DNA from: Terana coerulea
Lineage: Eukaryota; Basidiomycota; Agaricomycetes; Polyporales; Phanerochaetaceae
Assembly: GCA_024811115.1 (NCBI GenBank)
Contig: JAKOGH010000005.1
Location: 620,001-684,000 of the forward strand
Direction of reading: 5' to 3'
DNA length: 64,000 nucleotides
Shown here in pieces: positions 1 through 9,442 of this stretch (the first letter of the stretch is position 1; every line of letters starts with the position of its first letter). The notes below the pieces were generated by a model. It did no database searches. It was not told the DNA's origin and worked only from the letters and a program-made list of their open reading frames with translations. The position numbers and the translations under genes are program-made.

Positions 1-72
1 AGTGTGTTGGTCCGAGCTGGGGTTGTGAAGTTCGATAAGAGGCAGGACACTCTCGTAACTGACCTCGGGTAA
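1..72 (+). CDS. 3' end of an unidentified CDS (left-edge partial)
   Basis: Frame 1 is open from the first base and ends at TAA (70-72), encoding 23 residues that finish in KFDKRQDTLVTDLG. The composition looks coding, and the ending is vaguely like the winged-helix segment of Ski2/Brr2-type helicases (…KFD…TDLG), but that is a weak similarity. The last codon also overlaps a perfect donor, GTAAGT at 69-74, so the frame could instead splice onward. I see no continuing exon before the AFG1 stop codon on the opposite strand at 207. The body of the gene lies outside the window and cannot be identified here. Confidence 0.3.
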   Translation, partial: SVLVRAGVVKFDKRQDTLVTDLG

Positions 73-206
73 GTGAGCACTGTTCCATGGTATAGAGCAT
101 TACTAAAGCCTAATATACAAAAAAATCTTCATAAGATCCATGAATAAATTGCCTCGTCGCATGAGGTCTACCAGGGTCCCACCGAACGAAGACGGTACGG
201 CGACGC

Positions 207-1999
207 TCAACGCTGGCCCGCCGTCTCCGCCCACTCCTTGCTGCCCATCTGCACGAGGCGCGAGCAGCAGCGCGCGAACGCGAAGACCTCCTCCTCTCCC
301 GTGAACATGGAGCTCGCGCTGACGACGTCGTTCGAGAGCCCGAGGTCGTCCATCACGCTGCGCATGTGCCCGGAGATATCGCTCGCGTCTTGGGACGGGT
401 CGTCCGCGAAGACCTTGAAGATCGGCACCTCGGACGTGACGAGCAGCTTCACCTGCGCGGCCGCCGCGTCAGCCCAACCGCCACACCACACATCCACACA
501 ACACCAGGACGACACGCACCTTGCTGTCGTAGCACGCGTCGATGAACGTGATGAACCGGCGCGCGAGGTCCTTCTTGTCGAGCCCCATCTTGGGCACGTC
601 GAGGACGAAGAGCGTGCCGAACGCGCGCGTGATCTCGAGGTAGTCCGCCGCGCTGAGCGGGCGCCCGCAGAGGTCGCCGAAACGGAACTTCGCGACCGTG
701 CGCGTGCTCTCGGGCACGGCGATCGTGCGGCCCCACGTCGTGAGCGTGCGGCCGCGCACGACGGGGTCCGCGGGGTCGGCCGTGTACGCGGCCCAGATCT
801 TGTCGAGCTCGCGCGCGTTCTCCGGCGAGAGCGGGTCGTAGTACACGTGCGAGAGCGTGCGCGGGATGCGCCGGTAGTCGGTGCCCGAGTCGAGGTCCGT
901 CACCTCGAAGCGCGCCTTCAGGAGGTCGATGCACGGGACGAAGCTCGAGCGTTGGATGCCGTTCTTGTAGAGCTCATCTGGGTGACGGCTGGCATGCGAT
1001 TGTGAGACTCACAGAAGCTCAGTAGGATAACCAGGCCTACTTTGAAGTCATGACGCAAACAACACCATAGTTGAGCAACCGTTCGAATAGCTGCCTAAGA
1101 ATCATCGCGTCGGCAATATCTGTCACCTGGAGATGCATGAAATGGCAGTCTCCCAGAAAAACCGCCTAGACTTACCTGGAATTCATCAAAGCAGAGCACA
1201 TAGGCATCTGAAGCCAAATCCCTTGCTACAGGTTCTATCGGGTCACCTCCCTGTACCCCATGTCCTTCTTCGCCGCATGTATGCGCTTGTGGACATCAAT
1301 CATGAATGAATGGAAGTGCACTCGACGTTTGCGTTTGACATGTGGTGGGAGGGTATTGTAGAATAGGTCCATGAGCATAGTCTTCCCCGTTCCGACATCT
1401 CCAAATAGATAGAGGCCCTTAGGGACGTTCTCTGGGGGTCCTGCTGTGGTTGCTTGCGAAGCTCCAAAGAGACGAGAGAGCTATGGCACAGACATGTGAA
1501 GCAGCCAACCATTTTGTTGTGCGATGTACTCACAAATGATGCGGTCGAGCCTGCTACTTCTGGAGGCTGATAAGTGCCCAAATCATCGTGTAGCCTCTGC
1601 AGCTTCTGTATAATCCGTGTCTGATGGTCGTCTGGCCTCAACGCCCCGGTGTCAATGAGCTTCTGGTACTGCTGAATGGGCGTTAGAGCGGTGTCTTCTG
1701 CATGATCCCTGGTCATCAACAGAGGTCACACCGACGAGGCCAGCAAGCGCACCTTGCTTCCTGGTCGACGCATGCCCTGAAGGCTTTGCGAGCAGTACGG
1801 CTTGCTCCTGCGGCGACTGGGCCTGCTCAACTGAAACTGAAGAGTTCCACCGTCTTCTTCCGCCAACCGAGGACGATGACGATGACGCCTGGGAGGTGAT
1901 TAGACGGGCGGCGGCGCGCGGGGTGCGGGGTGAGGCGAGATATCTCCTGCCCGCCGTCGCCGCTGACAGTGCAGGGAGCTGAGAGGACGGAATTCGCAT
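207..1999 (-). CDS. AFG1: AFG1/LACE1-family mitochondrial AAA ATPase
   Basis: This is a P-loop ATPase of the AFG1 (LACE1) family, which acts at the mitochondrial inner membrane in degradation of misfolded or excess respiratory-chain subunits. The start at 1999 opens an Arg/Ser-rich, acid-poor leader (MRIPSSQLPALSAATAGRR) of the mitochondrial-presequence kind. The next exon carries the family's N-terminal helix (TPIQQYQKLIDTGALRPD). Then come Walker A (GLYLFGDVGTGKTMLMDLFY, about 1430-1370), the family's HFHSFMIDVHKRIH segment and Walker B (LCFDEFQ, about 1195). The C-terminal lobe (RTLTTWGRT, FRFGDLCGRPLSAADYLEI) ends at 207. About five introns interrupt it, for example around 1751-1708 and 530-470. 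The frame breaks at 1256-1259, where GGGG should be GGGGG to keep KKDMG in phase with VQGGDPIEP. This looks like a sequence error rather than decay, because both sides are highly conserved. Confidence 0.93.
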
Positions 2000-3776
2000 G
2001 GGGGTAGCTGGTCAAGAACAGTCGTGCTGGCAGGGGCGTATATACACAAACAAGAAAATGTGGATTTGTAGTAGAGGAATGCACTCGAGCCCTCGTAGCT
2101 CCGGACCGCCGAGGGAGCAGGGCATTGGTGAACCGGTGATATTCGAAATCGGCCGAAGCGTCGCCGCGCGCCACGCGAATTCACGTGGGAGCCGAAGCGC
2201 CCAGGCGGGGAAGTCAGGCACAGTCCGCCACCGACGGAAACAAATGCGGAAGGTGCAGTGTTGAGCAGGTCTTGCCACAGGATCGCTTGGTGCCGTACAA
2301 CTTTCCTGTACAAATAAACTCCTGAGCCAATATGTACGTACGCAGTGCACCATTTTCGCATTATTTGTAGTGTTATAATTAATTTTGGGTTCTCTGATAC
2401 ATACCAGTACTTATACTACTCAGTCGAGTCGGCTTTTCGAGCGTGTCCAGCACCGCGAGGAATATCAGGTGAAAGAGAAGCCGACGCAAATAGCAACATA
2501 CCCACAACAAGAATAAGCTACTGCTGATTCGGCGAGTCGAAGGAGTATGCATCCCACCTGCATAGCCGATCCTTTATTATGAGCTTCTTCAGCCGGCATG
2601 CGAGCTGGACTTCATGTACGCATCCCAGGCGACTACATGTCGGTTACTATGTTTGCGGTTTCCCCCTTGCATGCAGAGTAATCGGGGTTCATTATATGGT
2701 CCGAGCCTGGGTTCATGCACGAGCTTGTACACCAGTCGGACCTTCGACCCTTCTTCGCGAGAGCGTTCCTGAAGCAACTGCAGAATTGCATATGCCATGC
2801 ACACCTTGGATCTATGACCTCATATTTTGCCTTACACAAATGCGATCAGTTTATTTGATTTTAGCATCTTCAGCGACGAAGAAACGATTACGTTGCGAGC
2901 GTATGAATGAAGGCTCGTGGTGAGGTGCCCTTGGGACCTGCATGTGGGAGGCTTGGAAGCCCACCACGCCTACCGCACATGCCAAGGAGACCTAAAATGG
3001 CCGCTGTTGGCATTAGGTCCCCTTGTGGGTTGCCGCAAGGTGTTGCTGGTCGCTGCTACGGGTGCCCTGGCTCTTCGTCCTTTGGTCCTAGCCGTCTTTC
3101 GACTGCTCAGCTAGACTCCCTGCGGTTCCTCGGGCACTACAGGACAAGAAACAAAAGGATCCCTATCCCTCAACTCCAGCTCCCGCCATGCACTTTGGGC
3201 ACCTGGCTCGGAACACCAAAGGAGCCTCAACGGTCCACATTGGTCCTGGTGTTGCTGCCGTGATTCGTTTGCCAGACTATCAGCTGGCCTCGCTCTTCCA
3301 CACACACGGGATGACGGGATGCCTTGAATGCAGGATGGGTATGGCGGAATTTCAGAGAAGACTGGAGATGGCCTGGAAATGTCTGTTCAGAGAACGCGGT
3401 GCGCCCATGCATATGGCTAGTTCATAGAAACGCTGGCAAGTTCTGTGAACAGGGTACCCAGCGCAGAAACCTATCGCAAGCTTACGTTTTACTTCTCAGG
3501 TCTGGAGCATTGACTCCTCAAATCGACGAGGACTCTGGCCTCAGGTGGTCTGCCTCACGGCGAAAGCGTGCTGGTCCTGGCCAAGCCCTGGTCAGACGGC
3601 CGCGATGTACTGAAGCGTTAGCGCTCACGTATTTGCGTCCGGCGTCCGCTACCCAGGATTTCCCACGGGCCCGGAGGCATATTCCAGTCTCCAATTTCTG
3701 CGCTGACGGCCGTTCACCGACGTCCCCGAGAGTCTCTGGTAATTCCTCGGGTCTACGCCGCCGTTGATGAATCCAG
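2000..3776. other. Non-coding stretch between AFG1 and the 4.5-kb gene
   Basis: No open frame here exceeds about 150 codons, and none has recognisable domains or a convincing exon series on either strand. The part next to 1999 must hold the AFG1 promoter. I found no terminal repeats or transposase signatures, so I cannot say whether the middle is an old element or simple intergenic DNA. Confidence 0.5.
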
Positions 3777-3794
3777 CACGACGACGACGACGAC
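3777..3794. repeat. Short (ACG)n microsatellite
   Basis: About six uninterrupted ACG/GAC units lie just upstream of the first weakly coding-like frame before the gene at 4511. It is probably a neutral simple repeat in a leader region. Confidence 0.8.
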
Positions 3795-4510
3795 ATATGA
3801 ATGAGCAACGAGCAAGCCAGCAGCCGCGTGAAAGCCATGTCCGGAACGCGCATTCAATACCACTCCTCGCCGCCCAGCGAGTCGTCTATTGCGACGCACA
3901 CCTCGCTCTCCAACCCGCACCTGGACCCGCTGGCGTCAGGCAGCAAAGTCAGCCGTAGTGGGAGTTTGAGTTTGATTGGCTCTGCCCGTGTGCGACTCAC
4001 CAGAGATGTGAGCAGCTCCTACACACGCCCTGTTAAAGCCCATTCACCCGTGCCTAACACGTGTTCCTTACCTCTTTCTCCCCAGTTCCGCTCTCTTATT
4101 CGTTCCAGCTCCAGCTCCCGTTCCATTCGCCGTCGCTACCCAGCCGCTTCGCCTCGACAAGGTGCGTTTGTTTGATACAGAACGCTTTGTACTTCCCCGG
4201 TGACGATGGCGTTCACAGCAAGCGTCAGGCGCTGGTGACCTGGTTTCGCCGCCGCATGTTCCGTGCCTTTCAAGACAAGCTAGAGACTACTCGGACTTGA
4301 ACTCGATGGACAAGCAGGCTGAGGAGAGCAGGAAGGGCAGAGGTTTTGGTGCGAGGGTGAGTTGCTGTCTTTTCCCGAACGGCAAGATGCCTTCTGCTTG
4401 TGGCGCGAAAGACTACGCGTGATTGACGCGTTGGTTCGGTTTTCCAGCTCGTTGGCTTTCTCAGCAGGTCGCGCTCGAGGTCTCGCTCAAGAAAACGGAG
4501 ATCGCAGTCC

Positions 4511-6561
4511 ATGGAGAACATCGTCGTCGCACCCGTCTCGGAGATGCCCAAACCGTTTCAGGGTGGCTCGCTCGGGCGCCGCAATCCGTACACAGCCGCG
4601 GCACAGACCACGAATACGAATACGTCGACATCATCCTCGTCCGCGTCGGGCTCAAAACCCCTCACTCGATCACCCTCACGACCGCTTTCGGGCGCGACAG
4701 ACACCACAGCAAAGCCTCGTCCCAAGAAGCTCGTTCGCCAATCCTCGAAGTCGCAAGACATGTCGAAGCATCACGTTCATCTGCAAGCGGACGTTTCTTG
4801 TCCGCCCGACCACAAGGGCAAGAAGACCAACTTCTTCAGCGTAGCCATCACCAATCCAAGAAAGCACGACCCGCCCCACGATCCACCGTCAAGTAATGGC
4901 CCTTCGAGAACGTCAAGTCCTCATAACGATGCTCATCCGAAAGGGGGGCTTTGGCCTGGACGCTTTCGATCAGGTTCAGGTTCCAGTGCTGGTACTCAGT
5001 CCTCGCGCTCAAATCCCGGTGAAGTCGCATTCTCACACGAGACTCCTCCGCCTGTGCCTCCGAAACCGAGTAGCAGCAAAGCACGTGCATCACCCAGCGT
5101 TCATCCAACGCGACAGGCGACGTTCACCTCTCTCAACTCCCCACCACCGCCGTATCGCTTTGTTGATTACGAGAACGGTGACCCCGACGAGCTGGACCTC
5201 GACGGCAGGTGTTCGCCGTTATGTGGGTTACCTTCGCCCAGGTTGACCCCGACTGGTCCGAATGACAAGGGCAAAGAGAAGGAGAGAGCGAGACCACCAC
5301 GGGAACGGCCGGTGGTAGCAGCCGAGCGACAAGACAGGCGAAAGCCTCCAGATATGGGGATCACGCATCCGCGGAGAGTTGGGTCACCGATCGTGAGGGA
5401 ACGTGAAGGTCGGATAGAGTCCCGAATGGGCGCGAACCCTGTTGGGCCTGTGCCCATGGAGAAGGTCGCGAGCGGAAACGGTAGCGGGAATAGCAAAAAG
5501 AGCTCGACGAAGGCCTCTGTCGTGGCGGCCGCGATGAAGAGCAACCGGACGAAGCACGGCAGCTTCGACTTCGAGCGGCCGGTCTCAGTGACGGGCGCGC
5601 ACGCCCCGAATATGCGCACGGCTCTTCATGGGCTTGGAGTAGGGTTGGAGGCGCCAAAGCTTGAGCGCAGCACGAGCACAAAGGATTCGCGGCAGAAGCC
5701 CCACATCACCCTCGTTCAGCCGCATTCCTCGTCTGTCGGTCGCACGGCCAAGCGTCCGACGGTAGACGTACATGCGCCGCCCATGACCCGTCACCCAACC
5801 GACAGCTCTCAAGGCAACTCCACAAGCTCCGCCGGGAAGTCCTACTTCAACTACGGCGACAACGAGCCCATCTCCCCGATATCGTCCACCCACTCTGGCC
5901 AGTCCTCGAGTTTGGGACGGAAAGCTGGGGCGCGCATGCACAGAGGCACACTGGGCGCGTTCAAGTTCGAGCCCGCCGTGCCCCCGATTCCGGGCTCACC
6001 AGCGAGCGACACCCGCACGGCGAACCTCGTCAAACGGGCGAGTGCGCAGGAGTCGCCCTCGAAAGCGAGGCAGGACCACGCATTCATGAAGGGGCGATCG
6101 CTGGACCTGGGGCTGTCGCTGAACTGGGCCCCGCAGAAGATACGGGAAGAAGCTGTTCTGTCGTATGGTCGACCACAAGGAGGTCTATCTGCGACGACGA
6201 GCCGCACGAAGGCGCGCTGGAGAGGAGGGGTCGTTGACGAACAAGGGGTGGCTGGATGTCGGTTCACCAGGGGCCAAGTCAGATGTCGCGAAAGCATTCA
6301 AGGATGCTCTCGGCGACGCAGCGTTTGGGACCTTCAAAACCTGTTAGTACAGCGTTCCCTCATTCGCTTGACCATCGACTAACAGAAGTTCATGTTCTGT
6401 CAGATGTCCATAGATTCGATGCGCATCAGATACCTCTGGAAGGACCTTCTGGCCTAATAACCGCTGCCGCGCGGCTTCTCGACACAGCTGACACTCTCGA
6501 CGAGAAGAGCAAGGAGGCACTCCTGGCGAGGTTTATTGTATTCGTTCAGCAGAACCAATAG
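4511..6561 (+). CDS. Large disordered Ser/Pro-rich basidiomycete protein with conserved C-terminal helix block
   Basis: I do not recognise the function. About 550 residues are low-complexity Ser/Pro/Lys-rich sequence (ETPPPVPPKPSSS is an SH3-ligand-like motif), starting MENIVVAPVSEM at 4511. The tail is different. A conserved-looking block, SDVAKAFKDALGDAAFGTFK, continues across a clear 59-nt intron (6344-6402, GTTAGT..TGTCAG) into YVHRFDAHQIPLEGPSGLI and ends FIVFVQQNQ at 6561. This tail resembles a block I associate with uncharacterised Agaricomycete proteins. The frame changes between about 6155 and 6260. Either an unusual intron (6155-6224, or GTCGTT..CCAAG at about 6230-6278) or a one-base error would join the two parts. 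Exons could also exist upstream, since frames around 3801-4175 are Ser-rich, so the start is provisional. Confidence 0.6.
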
Positions 6562-7099
6562 GCCCTCTATGGTACATGCCCTATGCCTATGAAGACTATG
6601 CTTCCCCACGCGACACCAACTCCCATCTTTGCCGGCGATTCATCCCGCATCCATATCATCCGACACAAAGCAGGCTTGCTTCCTGGGGCATTTCTCTTCT
6701 TCCCTTCTTCGGGTTTATCGTATCGTCGGTCACATTTCTATTCCATGTAACTCTAGACTGCTTACCCGCATTTGTATACTGACTTCACGTGTTCAACACT
6801 TTGCCTAACTCCCCTTTAATGCTAGCTAGTATCACAGGTTTTTGCCATGCACACCATGTACGCCTATAATCATGTACTTCGGATAGCTCAACATTGTTCG
6901 TCTCAATTGATCTTGCTCTTGTCGTCGTTTCTTGTCGGTTGGAGACGATATCCTGGCTGCTCGTCCGTCCATTTTCATGGTCCATTCTTTCGCTCTATGG
7001 GAGAACATCTCATTCGTTACAAACTTGGCAAAGCATGCTTCGACATCCATCGCGTATCTATTACTACAATTAATCAAGAATGTCCATATCTTCGTCTTC
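6562..7099. other. Convergent 3' intergenic region
   Basis: The stretch lies between the ends of two convergent genes, the 4511-6561 gene and DID2. It is AT-richer than its surroundings and presumably holds both 3' UTRs and polyadenylation sites. I see no gene in it. Confidence 0.6.
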
Positions 7100-7930
7100 T
7101 TACGTTGCAGGTCGGAGAGCCCTCAATCTTGCAGCGAGCCTGCCATCTTCCTCTCCAATAGTTTCCTTGGCAGTAATGTCGGGCATGGCAGTGACATCCT
7201 TCGACGCCAGGTCGTGTTGAAGCTCAATGTTCGCCTCTTCGGCGGTTTGCTTCATAAGCTGGTCAATCTCGTCCTGGGGCGTGGATACCGCGGTTGTGTT
7301 GGACATAGCCTCCTCCATGTACGAGGTCTGCACGTCCAGGTCGGAGAATTGCGATTCGAACTTGTCCATCACGACGGAAATCTAGCAAGACGGAGCGCAA
7401 CAATAAACGAATGTGCTTCGAGAGTTCGTAGCATACGCACACGCTCGAGGTTCATGCTGTCCATCGCCTTATCCATGCCTTTAACCACGGACGCCATGTT
7501 TCCCGTCATCTGTCGCATCGTCACGGCGGTCTCGACCCGGCTTGCCACAGCGTCTACTCGGCTAGACAGTCGCAGCAGGTTCAGAGATTCGTTCTTCTTG
7601 CGGATCGCATTTGAAGCATATATCCGGGCGCCTTCGTTGTTGCCTTGTGTCAAAGCCTATACCCCGCGTCAGGCTGTACATCCACGGCATTGCAGTAGAG
7701 ACGCACCTTCTTCAGCTTAGCCTTCTCAACCCCTTCATCTTTCTGCGCCTTCTTGGCCTGGCGAGCGAGACTCTTGGACGTGAACTGCGTGGCATGATGT
7801 AGACTTTCAGCAAGTCAAGTCGAGCGTGAGTGTTCGAACCTTCAGTTGGAAGAGAGTCTCTAGACAATGTCAGCTTCGCGCATGCACTTCTGAAACATGC
7901 CGTCGACTCACTCTCGAGGTTGCCGCTCAT
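7100..7930 (-). CDS. DID2: ESCRT-III-associated CHMP1 / Did2 (Vps46)
   Basis: CHMP1 recruits and regulates the AAA ATPase Vps4 and helps disassemble ESCRT-III on endosomes during multivesicular body sorting. The model reads continuously once spliced: start MSGNLE at 7930, a very short second exon (TLFQLK), then [18 protein letters not shown], the central helical core ([39 protein letters not shown]) and [20 protein letters not shown]. It ends in an intact MIT-interacting motif 1 ([14 protein letters not shown]). The length of about 205 residues is normal for the family. At least three introns are present, including one at about 7440-7380, and no frame problem is visible. It diverges from SVP26 across a 268-bp shared upstream region. 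Confidence 0.97.
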
Positions 7931-8198
7931 GGTGATGCTGGTGGTGGTGGTAAGAGCGAAGGATTGATTTGTAGCTGTGCTCGGGAGTCCGGACAGGCGT
8001 TGTGGCGCGCAGCGACCCCGCGATTGAATATGGCTGCCACGTGGAGCGTTGATCATTTGGCGCCCATAGACACGTCTATGAAGCCGACTTGCTCTTGCCG
8101 CGAACCACATCCTCACATCCTCACATCCTCCCCGCTTTGGTTGGCGGTCCATGCTGCGTTAGCATACGCACTGAAAACTCTACAGCTGGAATAAGGAC
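7931..8198. promoter_or_regulatory. Shared divergent promoter, DID2 / SVP26
   Basis: The 268 bp between the two ATGs must carry both promoters. I see no obvious TATA box for either gene. Confidence 0.5.
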
Positions 8199-9409
8199 AT
8201 GTCACTGCTGCACTATTTAAGGTGTGTTTCTACTGGTTTCATTCGCTGCACGTTTTGGCTCAAGCGTGATTCTCCTGCAGTTACGGCGGTGCCGTCGCAG
8301 CGTTCGTATTTATTACATTATCTCTTGGTGAGTGTGTCAAGTCTGTACTCATAAACTGAGGCTCAATATGAAGCAGCAAGTGGACTTCTCTGGCTATCTG
8401 AATTGATTGAAGAGCGTTCTCGGTCTGCCAAAGTTATTGGACAAAGGGGCATCTACGTTAGTACCACAGCGCATTTACTCGTGGATCTCGCCACATGACG
8501 AGTCGTTTTTAGGTTATAATACTCCTGCATCTTCTACTCTACTTCTACGACTCTCTACCTCTCCACCTCATCGCGTTCTCGATCGTGTGCCACCTGATCT
8601 ACCTTCAGAACTTCTCCGCAAGCTGGCCACTCGTCTCCTTGACGTCGCTGACCTTCCTGGCATCATGCGCACTGGTGGTTATTGACCATTTTCTCTGGTT
8701 CTTCTACTTTGCAAGAATCACGCAAAATGCCCGCCACAAAGCACGTACTTCATATCCCAGGCAAGCTGTCCAGGCTCCAGGTTTCGCGGACATTGCGACC
8801 TTCTTCGGTATTTGCGTATGGCTAGCACCATTATTCCTCTTTCTCAGTCTCAGTGCAAATGACAATGCTCTGCCCATCAACATCAGTAAGCCGGAAGACT
8901 GTCCTGGGAAGTTTTCACGCCTAACTTCTCCCATTCTAGGTGGTGCAGAACCAAGCACGCCAGTAAGATCTTCGCACACCGTGTCAACAGGGACGAGAAG
9001 CTCGCTCTTCAAGACACTTGTGGATACCCTTCCTCTGGATTCCCTACCAAGGCTACGACCGAAACCTCGCAGAGACGCATCACAGGGAATTATTGCACCT
9101 CCCAGTCCACGCATGGTCCCTTCGCCGCTACCTTCTCCCGGCATCAGACGCAGTTCATCCTCGACCAGTCTTTTTACGACACCGCCACCACCCCGAAGGG
9201 TCTCCAGTGAGAGTGTGTCGCCGATGTTCAGCTCGGACAGCATGGGACTCGTCAACGAACCGGAGGACTTTACATCCTTCGCCCTGGCTGCGCCACCGAA
9301 AAGAGCTGTGAGCTCAACGCTGGCGTCCTCGTTACGGAGAGCGAACACCGCTCGGTCCGACATGCGAAGAGTAGTGAGCTCAAGTAGTGCATACGATCCA
9401 GATCCATAG
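8199..9409 (+). CDS. SVP26: SVP26/ERV26 (TEX261-family) ER-Golgi cargo adaptor with long Ser/Pro tail
   Basis: SVP26 is a multi-spanning membrane adaptor that loads Golgi glycosyltransferases and other type II proteins into COPII vesicles. Exon 1 (8199, MSLLHYL) splices into SYGGAVAAFVFITLSLASG, then LLWLSELIEERSRSAK, and then LHLLLYFYDSLPLHLIAFS. The long exon has the family hallmark FPLVSLTS-like ASWPLVSLTSLTFLASCALV, then DHFLWFFYF, and FADIATFFGICVWLAPLFLF followed by SLSAND. Four to five transmembrane segments fall in the first 200 residues, as in the yeast protein. Beyond them is a cytosolic tail of about 150 residues, rich in Ser, Pro and Arg (PPPPRRVSSESVSPMFSSD), which yeast Svp26 (about 230 aa) lacks. 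The tail could hold sorting or phosphorylation sites. The frame is intact. Confidence 0.9.
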
Positions 9410-9442
9410 GTTCTAATACAAGCTCGCGATACGCAAATCTTC

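Noticed and set aside
238..1005. 255-codon open frame on the plus strand opposite AFG1
   Set aside because: It is the shadow of the AFG1 C-terminal exons, Arg/Glu-rich from high GC content, with no domain.
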